Part shown: piece after piece, positions 1 to 9,643 of the stretch
Numbering within the stretch: the stretch's first letter is position 1
Layout of the letters: every line of letters begins with the position of its first letter
Assembly: GCF_018361265.1 (NCBI RefSeq)
Contig: NZ_JAFLNH010000001.1
Location: forward strand, 682,001 to 746,000
DNA length: 64,000 nucleotides
Origin: Mycobacterium sp. SM1
GTDB taxonomy: Bacteria; Actinomycetota; Actinomycetes; Mycobacteriales; Mycobacteriaceae
Direction of reading: 5' to 3'
The notes under the pieces: model-generated
The model's input: only the letters and a program-made list of their open reading frames with translations
Told to the model about the DNA's origin: nothing
Databases searched by the model: none
Program-made: the position numbers and the translations under genes

Positions 1-1061
1 TGCGCCTGCCCGGTGCGGTGATCATGGTCGGGGAGCGCCTCGCGACGGCGCCCGGCGGGCTCTCGGCGGCGGCGCGGCTGGCCGAGACCACCGGGGCCGG
101 GCTGGCCTGGGTGCCCCGGCGCGCGGGGGAACGCGGGGCGTTAGACGCCGGCGCACTGCCGAACCTGCTTCCCGGTGGGCGGCCGGTGGCCGACGACGCC
201 GCCCGCGCCCAGGTGTGCAAGGCCTGGCATGTGGACGACTTGCCGGCCACCGCGGGGCGAGACACGTCGTCGATTCTGGCTGCCGCCGCGGATGGGACGC
301 TGGGCGCCCTTGTGGTCGGTGGTGTCGAGCCGGTGGACCTGCCCGATCCCCACGCGGCGCTGGCCGCCCTGGATGCCGCCGGCTTCGTGGTCAGCTTGGA
401 GATGCGGCACAGCGCCGTCACCGAACGCGCCGACGTGGTGTTCCCCGTCGCCGCGGTGGCCGAAAAGTCGGGAACGTTCCTCAACTGGGAGGGCCGGCGG
501 CGCAGCTTCGACATCGCCTTGCGCGACGGCTTGCCGTGGGCCCCGCAGCCGGACGTGCGGGTGCTCGACGCGCTGGCCGGTGAAATGGGTGTCGTTTTGG
601 GGCTGCCCAGCATCGCCGCCGCCCGCGAGGAACTGGTTGGCTTGGGTGCCTGGGACGGCGGGCGCGCCGCCGACCCCGACGTGGCCGCCGCGGCCCCCTC
701 GCGACCCGGGCCGGGACAGGCGGTGCTGGCGGGCTGGCGGATGCTGCTCGATTGCGGGCGGCTCCAAGACGGCGAGCCCTACCTGGCCGGCACCGCGCGC
801 CCGCCGGTGGCGCGGCTCTCAGCCGACACCGCAGCCGAAATCGGTGCCACCGACGGCGGTTCGGTCACGGTCAGCACAGCGCGCGGCGAGATCACCCTGC
901 CGCTGACGATCACCGACATGCCCAACCATGTGGTCTGGCTGCCGCTGAACTCGCCGGGCTCGCAAGCACACCGCCAGCTGGGCGTCACCGTCGGCGCGAT
1001 GGTGCAGATCCGCGCCAGCGACGAGGCAGAGCGCAGCGATGCGCAGGAGCGGCGCCGATGA
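1..1061 (+). CDS. nuoG: NADH-quinone oxidoreductase subunit G, 3' part
   Basis: The reading frame is open from the first bases, so the gene begins upstream of the window. About 350 C-terminal residues are present. They resemble the end of the molybdopterin-oxidoreductase domain of NuoG, including a [21 protein letters not shown] segment typical of the family. NuoG is a peripheral-arm subunit of proton-pumping complex I and carries FeS clusters in its N-terminal part, which is not visible here. The last residues ([15 protein letters not shown]) are encoded by the first copy of a MIRU-type repeat, so the repeat has replaced the native C-terminus. The TGA stop overlaps the ATG of a repeat-encoded mini-ORF. 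nuoH-N follow in the same direction. Confidence 0.93.
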   Translation, partial: RLPGAVIMVGERLATAPGGLSAAARLAETTGAGLAWVPRRAGERGALDAGALPNLLPGGRPVADDAARAQVCKAWHVDDLPATAGRDTSSILAAAADGTLGALVVGGVEPVDLPDPHAALAALDAAGFVVSLEMRHSAVTERADVVFPVAAVAEKSGTFLNWEGRRRSFDIALRDGLPWAPQPDVRVLDALAGEMGVVLGLPSIAAAREELVGLGAWDGGRAADPDVAAAAPSRPGPGQAVLAGWRMLLDCGRLQDGEPYLAGTARPPVARLSADTAAEIGATDGGSVTVSTARGEITLPLTITDMPNHVVWLPLNSPGSQAHRQLGVTVGAMVQIRASDEAERSDAQERRR

Positions 1062-1265
1062 CTACGCCAGCGACGAGACAGAGCGCAGCGATGCGCAGGA
1101 GCGGCGCCGATGACTACGCCAGCGACGAGACAGAGCGCAGCGATGCGCAGGAGCGGCGCCGATGACTGCGCCAGCGACGAGGCAGAGCGCAGCGATGAGG
1201 AGGAGCGGCGCCGATGACTACGCCAGCGACGAGACAGAGCGCAGCGATGCGCAGGAGCGGCGCCG
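1012..1265 (+). repeat. MIRU-type tandem repeat, 52-bp unit, about 4.9 copies
   Basis: A first partial copy (1012-1057) is followed by full units starting at 1058, 1110, 1162 and 1214. The array ends exactly at the nuoH ATG at 1266, whose first bases ATGACTA continue the repeat pattern. Units are identical or differ at a few positions; the 1162 unit has ATGAGGAGG where the others have ATGCGCAGG. Each unit carries an AGGAG Shine-Dalgarno-like motif 8 nt before an ATGA stop/start overlap. Placement between operon genes, the ATGA junction and the SDE.ERSD..ERRR coding potential are hallmarks of mycobacterial interspersed repetitive units. Array copy number is likely variable between strains (inference). 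Confidence 0.9.
1058..1165 (+). CDS. MIRU-encoded 35-aa mini-ORF 1
   Basis: This ATG-initiated frame spans two 52-bp repeat units and ends at a TGA that overlaps the ATG of the next mini-ORF. Its own ATG overlaps the nuoG stop as ATGA, and AGGAG lies 8 nt upstream. The peptide is Arg- and Asp-rich with no recognisable domain. A likely role is to let ribosomes pass from nuoG towards nuoH by termination-reinitiation; a function for the peptide itself is not implied. Confidence 0.35.
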   Translation: MTTPATRQSAAMRRSGADDYASDETERSDAQERRR

Positions 1266-1269
1266 ATGA
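1162..1269 (+). CDS. MIRU-encoded 35-aa mini-ORF 2
   Basis: This second two-unit frame is nearly identical to mini-ORF 1. Its ATG overlaps the TGA of mini-ORF 1, and its TGA at 1267-1269 overlaps the nuoH start at 1266 as ATGA. An AGGAG motif precedes the start by 8 nt. Together the two frames form an unbroken chain of ATGA overlaps from nuoG to nuoH. Translation has not been shown. Confidence 0.35.
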   Translation: MTAPATRQSAAMRRSGADDYASDETERSDAQERRR

Positions 1270-2528
1270 CTAGTCTCGGGCAGGACACCTGGTGGCTGAT
1301 AGCCGCCAAGGCGATTGCCGTCTTCGCGTTTTTGTTGCTCACGGTGTTGGCGGCGATTCTGGTCGAACGTAAACTGTTGGGCCGCATGCAGATGCGGTGG
1401 GGCCCCAACCGGGTGGGGCCGCACGGTCTGCTGCAGAGCCTGGCCGACGGGGTCAAGCTTGCGCTCAAGGAGGGCATCACTCCTGTTGGTGTCGATCGCC
1501 CGATTTACCAACTGGCGCCAATTATCTCGGTGATCCCCGCGATCACGGCGTTCGCGGTGATCCCACTGGGTCCCGAGGTGAGTGTATTCGGCCATCGCAC
1601 GGCCCTACAGGTGACCGACCTACCGATCGCGGTGTTGTTCATCCTGGCGATGTCGTCGATCGGTGTGTACGGCATCGTGCTGGCCGGCTGGTCCTCAGGC
1701 TCCACGTACCCGCTGCTGGGCGGGGTGCGGTCCACCGCCCAGGTGATCTCCTATGAGATCGCAATGGGGTTGTCGTTCGCGGCGGTGTTCCTGTACGCGG
1801 GCACCATGTCGACCTCGGGGATCGTCTCCGCGCAGGACCAGGTGTGGTACGTGTTTTTGCTGCTGCCGTCGTTTTTGGTCTACCTCGTTTCCATGGTGGG
1901 TGAGACCAACCGCGCGCCCTTCGACTTGCCCGAGGCCGAGGGCGAACTGGTCGCGGGCTTTCACACCGAGTACTCGTCGCTGAAGTTCGCGATGTTTTAC
2001 CTGGCCGAGTACGTCAACATGACTACCGTCTCGGCGTTGGCCAACACGTTGTTCTTTGGCGGCTGGCATGCCCCGTTTCCGTTTAACGTGTGGAGCGGCG
2101 CCAACCATGGCTGGTGGCCGGTGCTCTGGTTCACGGTCAAGGTGTGGGGCTTCCTGTTTTTCTACATCTGGTTGCGGGCGACGCTGCCGCGGCTGCGCTA
2201 CGACCAGTTCATGGCGCTGGGCTGGAAGATCCTCATCCCGGTGGCGCTGATGTGGGTGATGGTGGTCGCGGTCATCCGTAGCGTCCGCGATGTGGGCTAT
2301 CCCCACTGGGAGGCCATCATGATCGTCACCAGTAGCCTTGTCACCCTGATGCTGCTGGTGTTCTTGCGCAAACTGTTCAGCGCCTTGACGGTCCAGCAGC
2401 TGCGGGGGGCGCCGGCACGGGTGGCGGTGTCAGAGCCGGGGTTTCCGACGCCGCCGCTGCCGGGGCAGCCTGCGGAGTTCTCCAGCCCCACTCCGGCCGG
2501 CGTGAGCAGGGAGGATGCGAGTGGCTAG
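1266..2528 (+). CDS. nuoH: NADH-quinone oxidoreductase subunit H
   Basis: The 420-aa product is the membrane subunit of complex I that, with NuoB and NuoD, forms the quinone-access chamber at the junction of the arms. Visible family signatures are the N-terminal [20 protein letters not shown] segment, the [20 protein letters not shown] loop and several hydrophobic membrane segments. The C-terminal tail is proline-rich and cytoplasmic, as in other actinobacterial NuoH. The ATG at 1266 is the last ATGA junction of the repeat array and has AGGAG 8 nt upstream, so its translation signal comes from the repeat. It overlaps nuoI by 8 nt. Confidence 0.97.
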   Translation: MTSLGQDTWWLIAAKAIAVFAFLLLTVLAAILVERKLLGRMQMRWGPNRVGPHGLLQSLADGVKLALKEGITPVGVDRPIYQLAPIISVIPAITAFAVIPLGPEVSVFGHRTALQVTDLPIAVLFILAMSSIGVYGIVLAGWSSGSTYPLLGGVRSTAQVISYEIAMGLSFAAVFLYAGTMSTSGIVSAQDQVWYVFLLLPSFLVYLVSMVGETNRAPFDLPEAEGELVAGFHTEYSSLKFAMFYLAEYVNMTTVSALANTLFFGGWHAPFPFNVWSGANHGWWPVLWFTVKVWGFLFFYIWLRATLPRLRYDQFMALGWKILIPVALMWVMVVAVIRSVRDVGYPHWEAIMIVTSSLVTLMLLVFLRKLFSALTVQQLRGAPARVAVSEPGFPTPPLPGQPAEFSSPTPAGVSREDASG

Positions 2529-3078
2529 CTTCATGAAAAAGTCCGTGGAGGCCGTGGCGGGATTCGGCGTCACGCTGGCGACGATGTTCAAACGGCCGGT
2601 CACCGAGGAGTATCCGGAAAAGCCCGGCCCGGTCGCGCCGCGCTTTCACGGGCGTCATCGGCTCAACCGCTATCCCGACGGCCTGGAGAAGTGCATCGGT
2701 TGCGAGCTGTGCGCCTGGGCCTGCCCCGCCGACGCGATCTATGTGGAGGCCGCCGACAACACCGACGAGGAACGCTATTCCCCGGGTGAGCGCTACGGGC
2801 GGGTCTATCAGATCAACTACCTGCGCTGCATCGGCTGCGGGTTTTGCGTGGAGGCCTGCCCGACACGGGCGCTGACGATGACCAACGAGTATGAGATGGC
2901 CGGCGACAACCGCGCGGAGCTCATCTACGACCGGGAACGCCTGCTGGCGCCCCTGGAGCCGGGCATGGTGGCGCCGCCGCACCCGATGGCGCCGGGAGCC
3001 ACCCATTTCGACTACTACCTGGGCAACGTCACCGCAGAGGGGTTGCGCGCCCAGCAGAGCGCGGGTGAGCCCCGGTGA
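2521..3078 (+). CDS. nuoI: NADH-quinone oxidoreductase subunit I (2x[4Fe-4S])
   Basis: The product is the ferredoxin-like subunit of complex I that passes electrons to cluster N2. Two complete 4Fe-4S motifs are visible, [12 protein letters not shown] and [12 protein letters not shown], separated by the usual insertion. The GTG at 2521 is preferred because AGGGAGG lies 6 nt upstream; the ATG at 2515 abuts that motif with no spacer. This gives 185 aa, somewhat short at the N-terminus compared with H37Rv NuoI. The start overlaps the nuoH stop and the end overlaps nuoJ by 4 nt (GTGA). Confidence 0.95.
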   Translation: MASFMKKSVEAVAGFGVTLATMFKRPVTEEYPEKPGPVAPRFHGRHRLNRYPDGLEKCIGCELCAWACPADAIYVEAADNTDEERYSPGERYGRVYQINYLRCIGCGFCVEACPTRALTMTNEYEMAGDNRAELIYDRERLLAPLEPGMVAPPHPMAPGATHFDYYLGNVTAEGLRAQQSAGEPR

Positions 3079-3836
3079 TCGCACTGCTGGCCGCGGAATC
3101 TTTCAGCCGCACCTCCACCGGTGAGGCGATTGCGTTTTGGGCCCTGGGCGCGCTGGCGGTGATCGGCGCGCTCGGGATGGTGATGGCCGCCAAGGCGGTG
3201 TATTCGGCCATGTTCCTGGCGACAACGATGATCGTCTTGGCGGTGTTCTACTTTGTCCAGGACGCGATGTTTTTGGGCGTGGTGCAGATCGTGGTCTACA
3301 CCGGCGCGGTGATGATGCTGTTTTTGTTCGTGATGATGCTGATCGGCGTGGACTCGGCGGAGTCGCTGGTGGAGACGATCCGCGGACAGCGGGTTGCCGC
3401 CGTAGCAGCCGGCATCGGATTCGGAATGCTGCTGATCGCCGGGATCGGCGGCACAGCCACCGGGGCGTTCACCGGCCTGGCCAGCGCCAACGCGGCCGGC
3501 AACGTCCAGGGTGTGGCGGCGCTGCTCTTTTCGCGCTACCTGTGGGCGTTCGAGTTGACCAGCGCGCTGCTGATCACCGCGGCGATCGGGGCGATGGTGC
3601 TGGCGCACCGGGAACGCTTCACCCCCCGCAAGACCCAGCGGGAGCTAGCCATCGAACGCTTCCGTCTGGGCCGATACCCCACGCCGCTGCCCAGCCCCGG
3701 CGTCTACGCCCGCCACAACGCCGTCGACGTCGCCGCGCGGTTGCCCGACGGCTCCTATTCGGAGCTGTCGGTGCCGCAGGTCTTGGCGCATCGCAGGGCG
3801 TCAGCCAACGGCTCGGATCCGGACGGCACGTCATGA
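3075..3836 (+). CDS. nuoJ: NADH-quinone oxidoreductase subunit J
   Basis: The 253-aa integral membrane subunit of complex I lies next to NuoA and NuoK in the membrane arm. Its hydrophobic segments include the conserved [20 protein letters not shown] region (the pi-bulge helix TM3). A soluble C-terminal tail of about 60 residues follows the last membrane span, as in other actinobacteria. The GTG start overlaps the nuoI stop (GTGA), and the stop overlaps the nuoK start (ATGA), indicating translational coupling. Confidence 0.95.
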   Translation: MIALLAAESFSRTSTGEAIAFWALGALAVIGALGMVMAAKAVYSAMFLATTMIVLAVFYFVQDAMFLGVVQIVVYTGAVMMLFLFVMMLIGVDSAESLVETIRGQRVAAVAAGIGFGMLLIAGIGGTATGAFTGLASANAAGNVQGVAALLFSRYLWAFELTSALLITAAIGAMVLAHRERFTPRKTQRELAIERFRLGRYPTPLPSPGVYARHNAVDVAARLPDGSYSELSVPQVLAHRRASANGSDPDGTS

Positions 3837-4132
3837 ACCCCGCGAACTACCTCTACCTCTCGGCGCTGCTGTTTACCATCGGGGCCGCCGGGGTGCTGTT
3901 GCGGCGCAACGCGATCGTGATGTTCATGTGCATCGAGCTGATGCTCAACGCGGTCAATCTGGCGTTCGTCACCTTCGCGCGGATGCACGGGCATCTCGAC
4001 GGTCAGGTGGTCGCGTTTTTTACGATGGTGGTCGCCGCCTGCGAAGTTGTTGTGGGCCTGGCCATCATCATGATGATCTTCCGTACCCGCCGCTCGGCCT
4101 CGGTCGACGATGCGAACCTCCTGAAAGGCTAA
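3833..4132 (+). CDS. nuoK: NADH-quinone oxidoreductase subunit K
   Basis: This 99-aa, three-helix membrane subunit starts [20 protein letters not shown]. The functionally important glutamates are visible in [14 protein letters not shown] (helix 2) and [15 protein letters not shown] (helix 3), which are part of the proton channel. The length is typical of the family (about 100 aa). The start is fixed by the ATGA overlap with nuoJ. nuoL begins 9 nt downstream. Confidence 0.96.
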   Translation: MNPANYLYLSALLFTIGAAGVLLRRNAIVMFMCIELMLNAVNLAFVTFARMHGHLDGQVVAFFTMVVAACEVVVGLAIIMMIFRTRRSASVDDANLLKG

Positions 4133-4141
4133 AACGGCCCG

Positions 4142-6025
4142 ATGACGTATCTGAGCTGGCTGCTGGTGGCGCTGCCGTCGGCGGGTGCGCTGACGCTGCT
4201 GCTCGGCGGCAGGCGCACCGACCGGTGGGGACACCTGCTGGGCTGCGCGGCGGCGCTGGCGTCATTCGCCGTGGGCCTGGCCCTGCTCGCCGGGCTCCTG
4301 GGCCGGCAGGGACCCGATCGGGCAATTCACCCGAACCTGTTCAGCTGGGTGCCGGTCGGCGGGCTGCAGGTCGACTTCGGGCTGCAGATCGACCAGTTGT
4401 CGATCTGCTTCGTGCTGTTGATCACCGGTGTGGGTTCGCTGATCCACATCTATTCGATCGGCTACATGGCCGACGACCCGGACCGGCGCCGGTTTTTCGC
4501 CTACCTCAACCTGTTTCTGGCCGCGATGCTGCTGCTGGTGGTCGCCGACAACTACCTGGGGCTGTATGTCGGCTGGGAGGGGGTGGGGCTGGCGTCTTAT
4601 CTGCTGATCGGCTTTTGGTATCAGCGCCCGTCGGCGGCGACGGCGGCCAAGAAGGCCTTCGTGATGAACCGTGTCGGCGACATCGGGCTGTCACTGGCGA
4701 TGTTTGCGATGTTCGCCAGCTTTGGGACACTTTCGTTTTCCGGCGTGTTCGCCGCGGCGCACACGGCCAGCCGGGGGATGCTGAGCGCGATCGGGCTGCT
4801 GATGCTGCTGGGCGCCTGCGCAAAGTCCGCGCAGGTCCCGCTGCAGGCCTGGCTGGGTGACGCGATGGAAGGCCCTACCCCGGTGTCGGCGCTGATCCAC
4901 GCCGCCACCATGGTGACCGCTGGGGTGTATCTGATCGTGCGTTCCAACCCGATCTTCGACCTTTCCCCGGACGCTCGCCTGGCGGTAGCCGTTGTCGGCG
5001 CGGTGACCTTGCTGTTCGGGGCGGTCATCGGCTGCGCGAAGGACGACATCAAACGGGCGCTGGCCGCCTCGACGATCAGCCAGATCGGCTACATGGTGCT
5101 GGCCGCCGGGCTGGGCCCGGCCGGTTACGTGTTCGCGATCCTGCACCTGCTCACCCACGGCTTTTTCAAGGCCGGCCTGTTCCTGGGGTCCGGCGCGGTG
5201 ATCCACGCGATGAACGATGAGCAGGACATGCGCCACTACGGCGGGCTGCGCGGCGTCCTGCCGATCACCTTCGCCACCTTCGGGTTGGCGTATCTGGCGA
5301 TTATCGGGGTGCCGCCGTTCGCGGGCTTTTTCTCCAAGGACGCCATCATCGAGGCCGCGCTGGGCGTCGGCGGTGCCCGCGGCGTTCTGCTCGGTGGTGC
5401 GGCGATGCTGGGCGCGGGCATCACCGCGTTTTATATGACCCGGGTGATGCTCTTGACGTTCTACGGCGAAAAACGTTGGGCCGCAAACGCGCATCCGCAC
5501 GAGGCGCCGCGCGTCATGACCTGGCCGATGATCCTGCTCGCGGTTGGCTCGGTGTTCTCCGGCGGGCTGCTGGCCATCGGTGGCACCCTTGCGCATTGGC
5601 TGCAGCCCGTTGCCGGGCTGGAGGAAGCCGCTCACCCCACCCCGACGTGGGCCAGCAGCACAACGACGTTGGTCCTCGTCGTCGCCGGCATCACGGTGGC
5701 CTACCGGATGTACGGCACTCGGCCGGTGCCCCGCACGGCCCCGGAACGGGTGTCTGCGCTGACGGTGGCCGCGCGTAACGACCTCTACGGTGATGCCTTC
5801 AACGAGGAGGTGTTCATGCGTCCCGGTGCGCATCTGACCCGTGCGCTGGTCACGATCGACGACGCGGGCGTGGACGGCTCGGTCAACGCGCTGGCGGGGC
5901 TGGTCAGCCGCACGTCAGACGTGTTGCGCAGGGCGCAAACCGGCTTCGCCCGCTCCTACGCGCTGACGATGCTGGCCGGCGCGATCCTGGTGGTCGCCAT
6001 GATCCTGGCGGTGCGACTGTGGTGA
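4142..6025 (+). CDS. nuoL: NADH-quinone oxidoreductase subunit L
   Basis: The 627-aa antiporter-like subunit sits at the distal end of the complex I membrane arm and pumps protons. The conserved core includes [20 protein letters not shown] (channel glutamate), [20 protein letters not shown] and the [19 protein letters not shown] segment, followed by HGFFKAGLF. The hydrophobic C-terminal end corresponds to the long lateral helix and last span. The length is normal. The stop overlaps the nuoM start (GTGA). Confidence 0.97.
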   Translation: MTYLSWLLVALPSAGALTLLLGGRRTDRWGHLLGCAAALASFAVGLALLAGLLGRQGPDRAIHPNLFSWVPVGGLQVDFGLQIDQLSICFVLLITGVGSLIHIYSIGYMADDPDRRRFFAYLNLFLAAMLLLVVADNYLGLYVGWEGVGLASYLLIGFWYQRPSAATAAKKAFVMNRVGDIGLSLAMFAMFASFGTLSFSGVFAAAHTASRGMLSAIGLLMLLGACAKSAQVPLQAWLGDAMEGPTPVSALIHAATMVTAGVYLIVRSNPIFDLSPDARLAVAVVGAVTLLFGAVIGCAKDDIKRALAASTISQIGYMVLAAGLGPAGYVFAILHLLTHGFFKAGLFLGSGAVIHAMNDEQDMRHYGGLRGVLPITFATFGLAYLAIIGVPPFAGFFSKDAIIEAALGVGGARGVLLGGAAMLGAGITAFYMTRVMLLTFYGEKRWAANAHPHEAPRVMTWPMILLAVGSVFSGGLLAIGGTLAHWLQPVAGLEEAAHPTPTWASSTTTLVLVVAGITVAYRMYGTRPVPRTAPERVSALTVAARNDLYGDAFNEEVFMRPGAHLTRALVTIDDAGVDGSVNALAGLVSRTSDVLRRAQTGFARSYALTMLAGAILVVAMILAVRLW

Positions 6026-7563
6026 GCAGCTTTCCGTGGCTCAGCGCGCTGTGGCTGGTTCCGCTGGCCGGCACGGCGATGGTCATCCTGCTGCCGGGGC
6101 GGGCGCAGCTGCTCGCCAAGGGGGCCGGGCTGGTGGTCGCCGTGGTGACGCTGGCGGTGGCGATCGTCATCACCGCCGGGTTCGATACCGGCGGCGCGCC
6201 CTACCAGTTCGTCGAATCACGGTCGTGGATACCGGCGTTCGGGGCCGGCTACACCCTGGGCGTGGACGGTATCGCGGTGGTGCTGGTGCTGCTCACCGCG
6301 GTGCTGGTGCCGCTATTGATGCTGGCCGGCTGGAACGACGGCGGTGATCGCCCGCGCGGGCCACACGCATACGCGGCGTTGACGTTGACCGTTGAGTCGA
6401 TGGTGCTGATGTCGCTGATCTCGCTGGATGTGCTGCTGTTCTACGTGTTCTTCGAGGCCATGCTGATCCCGATGTACTTTTTGATCGGCGGCTTCGGCCA
6501 GGGTGACGGGCGCTCGCGCGCCGCGGTGAAGTTCTTGCTCTACAACCTGTTTGGCGGGCTGATCATGCTGGCCGCGGTGATCGGTGTGTACGTGGTGAGC
6601 GCGCAGCACGGCAGCGGAACGTTCGATTTCCGCCATTTGGTCCCGGCGTTCTCCCGTGGTGCTATCGACCCGCTGGTGCTCAAGGCGCTGTTCGCCGGCT
6701 TTATGTTCGCGTTCGCGGTCAAGGCCCCGCTGTGGCCGTTTCACCGCTGGCTGCCCGACGCCGCGGTGGAGGCCACACCGGCGACCGCGGTGTTGATGAT
6801 GGCGGCGATGGACAAGGTCGGCACCTTTGGCATGCTGCGCTATTGCCTGCAGTTGTTCCCCGACGCGTCACGGTATTTCCGGCCCTCGATCGTGGTCTTG
6901 GCGGTTATCGGTGTGGTCTACGGCGCGATCGTGGCGATCGGCCAGACCGATATGATGCGCCTGATCGCCTACACCTCGATCTCCCATTTCGGGTTCATCA
7001 TCCTGGGGATCTTCGTGATGACCAGCCAGGCGCAGAGCGGCTCGGCGCTGTATATGGTCAACCACGGCCTGTCCACGGCGGCGGTGTTTCTGATCGCGGG
7101 ATTCCTGATCGCGCGCCGGCGCACTCGCGCGATTGCCGACTACGGCGGGGTGCAGAAGGTGGCGCCCGTGCTGGCCGGCACCTTCCTGGTGGCGGCGATG
7201 GCCACCCTGGCGCTGCCCGGCCTGGCCCCGTTCATCAGTGAATTCCTGGTGCTGCTGGGCACGTTCAACCGCTACTGGCTGGCGGCGGTGTTCGGTGCCA
7301 GCGCGCTGGTGCTCTCGTCGATCTACATGCTCTGGCTCTACCAGCGGGTGATGACCGGGCCGGTTACCCACGGCAACGAGCGGATCCGTGACCTGGTGCC
7401 GCGCGAAGCCGTCGTCGTCACCCCGCTCATCGCGTTGCTGCTGATCCTCGGCGTCTATCCCAAACCGGCGCTGGACATCATCAATCCCGCGGTCAGCCAC
7501 ACGTTGACCACCATCGACGAGCATGATCCCTCGCCGCATAGCGCCCAAGGGCCGCACCGATGA
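6022..7563 (+). CDS. nuoM: NADH-quinone oxidoreductase subunit M
   Basis: The 513-aa proton-pumping, antiporter-like subunit shows the channel glutamate in [20 protein letters not shown] and the conserved [19 protein letters not shown] segment (here [21 protein letters not shown]). [15 protein letters not shown] follows. Tandem GTG codons at 6019 and 6022 could both initiate. The second is chosen because it forms the GTGA overlap with nuoL used elsewhere in this operon. The stop overlaps nuoN. Confidence 0.96.
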   Translation: MSSFPWLSALWLVPLAGTAMVILLPGRAQLLAKGAGLVVAVVTLAVAIVITAGFDTGGAPYQFVESRSWIPAFGAGYTLGVDGIAVVLVLLTAVLVPLLMLAGWNDGGDRPRGPHAYAALTLTVESMVLMSLISLDVLLFYVFFEAMLIPMYFLIGGFGQGDGRSRAAVKFLLYNLFGGLIMLAAVIGVYVVSAQHGSGTFDFRHLVPAFSRGAIDPLVLKALFAGFMFAFAVKAPLWPFHRWLPDAAVEATPATAVLMMAAMDKVGTFGMLRYCLQLFPDASRYFRPSIVVLAVIGVVYGAIVAIGQTDMMRLIAYTSISHFGFIILGIFVMTSQAQSGSALYMVNHGLSTAAVFLIAGFLIARRRTRAIADYGGVQKVAPVLAGTFLVAAMATLALPGLAPFISEFLVLLGTFNRYWLAAVFGASALVLSSIYMLWLYQRVMTGPVTHGNERIRDLVPREAVVVTPLIALLLILGVYPKPALDIINPAVSHTLTTIDEHDPSPHSAQGPHR

Positions 7564-9149
7564 GCATGCCCGCGCCCAGCGTCGAGTATTCGCTGCTCAG
7601 TCCGCCGCTGATCGTCTTCGGGGTCGCGGTCACCGGTGTTCTGCTGGAGGCGTTTTTGCCCCGCCGGCTCCGCTACGCCGCGCAGGCGACCCTCGCCCTC
7701 GGCGGGCTGCTCGCCGCTTTCGCCGCCGTCGTCAGGCTTGCCAGCAGGATGGCTCCGCCCGGTCGCACCGCGGTGCTGGGGGCGATGGCCGTCGACCGAG
7801 TGACGCTGTTTTTGCAGGGCACCGTGCTGTTGGTCGCGATGATGGCGGTCGTGTTCATCGCCGAGCGCCGCGCCGGGGTGAACGGCCCGGGCGCCGCGGC
7901 CGCCCCGGCCGTCGCCCGCCCGGCGGGTTTGGACGCATTCACCCCGCAGGCCTCGGCGGTTCCCGGCGGTGTCGCCGAGCTTCAGGCGATGCGGGCGGGG
8001 ATGATCCAGACCGAGGTGTTTCCCCTGACCATGCTGGCGGTCGGTGGAATGCTGGTGTTCCCGGCCAGCAATGACCTGCTGACGATGTTCGTTGCCCTGG
8101 AAGTCCTGTCACTGCCGCTGTACCTGCTGTGCGGTCTGGCCCGCCACCGCCGTGTGCTCTCCCAGGAGGCGGCACTGAAATACTTTCTGCTGGGTGCGTT
8201 CTCGTCCGCGTTTTTCCTCTACGGGGTGGCGTTGCTCTACGGCGCGACCGGCACGCTCGCGCTGGCGGGGATTCGCGACGGGCTGGCGGCGCGCCCGAGC
8301 AACGCGCTGGCGCTGCTCGGTGTGGCGTTGCTGGCGGTCGGCCTGCTGTTCAAAGCCGGCGCGGTCCCGTTCCATTCGTGGATTCCCGATGTCTACCAGG
8401 GCGCGCCGACACCGATCACCGGGTTCATGGCGGCAGCCACCAAGGTCGCGGCGTTCGGCGCGCTGGTGCGGGTGGTCTATGTCGCGCTGCCCCCGCTGCA
8501 CCATCAGTGGCGGCCGGTGTTGTGGACGATCGCCATTTTGACCATGACGATCGCCACCGTCGCCGCCCTAAACCAAAGCGACGTCAAAAGGCTGCTGGCC
8601 TATTCGTCGGTCTCGCACGTCGGTTTCATTCTCACCGGGGTGATCGCCGACAACCCCGCCGGGGTGTCATCAACGATGTTCTACCTGCTCGCCTACGGCT
8701 TCAGCACGGTGGGCGCGTTCGCCGTTCTGGGCCTGGTGCGCGACGCCAACGGCCGCGAGGACGCCGACATGACCCACTGGCGCGGGCTGGGGCGACGCTC
8801 ACCGATTGTGGGCGCGCTGTTTTCGCTGTTCTTGCTGGCGTTCGCCGGGATCCCGCTGACTAGTGGATTCGTCGGCAAGTTCGTGGTGTTTCAGGCCGCG
8901 GCCGCGGGCGGGGCGGTGCCGCTGGTGATCATCGGTGTGGTGGCCAGCGGGGTGGCGGCCTATTTCTACGTGCGGGTGATCGTGCAGATGTTCTTCACCG
9001 AGCCGTCCACCGACATGGCCCACGTGACGGCACCCGGCGGGTTGAGCACGGCCGCCATCGCGGTGTGCGCCGTCGTCACGATAATCCTCGGCGTCCTGCC
9101 GCAGCCGGTGCTCGACCTCGCCGACCACGCCGCCCAATTGGTGCGCTGA
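7560..9149 (+). CDS. nuoN: NADH-quinone oxidoreductase subunit N
   Basis: The 529-aa third antiporter-like subunit closes the operon. Family signatures are FVALEVLSLPLYLLCGLARH (channel glutamate), FKAGAVPFHSWIPDVYQGAPTP and KRLLAYSSVSHVGFI. A hydrophilic insertion around residues 100-140 (rich in Gly, Ala and Pro) is an actinobacterial feature. The ATG overlaps the nuoM stop (ATGA). No further same-strand gene follows, so this is the likely operon end; the next gene converges from the other strand 59 bp away. Confidence 0.97.
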   Translation: MSMPAPSVEYSLLSPPLIVFGVAVTGVLLEAFLPRRLRYAAQATLALGGLLAAFAAVVRLASRMAPPGRTAVLGAMAVDRVTLFLQGTVLLVAMMAVVFIAERRAGVNGPGAAAAPAVARPAGLDAFTPQASAVPGGVAELQAMRAGMIQTEVFPLTMLAVGGMLVFPASNDLLTMFVALEVLSLPLYLLCGLARHRRVLSQEAALKYFLLGAFSSAFFLYGVALLYGATGTLALAGIRDGLAARPSNALALLGVALLAVGLLFKAGAVPFHSWIPDVYQGAPTPITGFMAAATKVAAFGALVRVVYVALPPLHHQWRPVLWTIAILTMTIATVAALNQSDVKRLLAYSSVSHVGFILTGVIADNPAGVSSTMFYLLAYGFSTVGAFAVLGLVRDANGREDADMTHWRGLGRRSPIVGALFSLFLLAFAGIPLTSGFVGKFVVFQAAAAGGAVPLVIIGVVASGVAAYFYVRVIVQMFFTEPSTDMAHVTAPGGLSTAAIAVCAVVTIILGVLPQPVLDLADHAAQLVR

Positions 9150-9208
9150 TGATGCCGCACCGCCTCACCGGCGGCGCCGCGACGCCGCGGCCCGCCGGTA
9201 TTCCCGTA

Positions 9209-9643
9209 TCACTCCAGGAATGGCCGGGTGGCCAGGACGTAGATCCCTAACACCGCCGGCGGTGCCAGCAGCGGCAACCACGCCAGCTGCAACGGAAACG
9301 ACGCTGCGACCACGCCCACGAACGTGAAGCCTACGGCGGCGACGATCGTCGGGGTGGTGACGACACCGGTGGGCCCGCGGTGCGCATACCGCGCCACCAG
9401 ATAGCTAGCGGCGGACAGCCCGGAGCACGCGGCAAGCACCGGGGACAGTTGGTTTGAGAGCACCATCGCGGCCACGCTGAACAGCACCGCAAGCGTCGCG
9501 GCCGGGCGATACACCGTCCCCGCTAGCACCGCAATCACCCCGAGTGCTTGGGCCCCGGCCGCCGGCCCGTGCGATCCGGCCGCCGCTAGCGCCACCATCA
9601 GCAGCCCTGACGCGGTCGAGAAGACCCGGATGATCGCTGTCAT
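9209..9643 (-). CDS. Small four-helix membrane protein (Rv3162c-like)
   Basis: The 144-aa hydrophobic protein has about four to five predicted membrane segments and no recognisable catalytic motif. Its position, immediately after a DUF58 protein with an ATGA overlap and next to MoxR, matches H37Rv Rv3162c (possible integral membrane protein). It is the last gene of a five-gene minus-strand operon that includes moxR3. Its function is unknown; a role in assembling or anchoring the MoxR-DUF58 system is only a contextual inference. Confidence 0.8.
   Translation of the reverse strand: MTAIIRVFSTASGLLMVALAAAGSHGPAAGAQALGVIAVLAGTVYRPAATLAVLFSVAAMVLSNQLSPVLAACSGLSAASYLVARYAHRGPTGVVTTPTIVAAVGFTFVGVVAASFPLQLAWLPLLAPPAVLGIYVLATRPFLE

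Noticed and set aside
1012..1265. CRISPR-like array between nuoG and nuoH
   Set aside because: Units are contiguous without unique spacers and have coding and ATGA structure typical of MIRU; no cas genes are present.
4691..5833. Minus-strand frame opposite nuoL (380 codons)
   Set aside because: Arg/Gln/His-rich with no motif; nuoL on the other strand is unambiguous.
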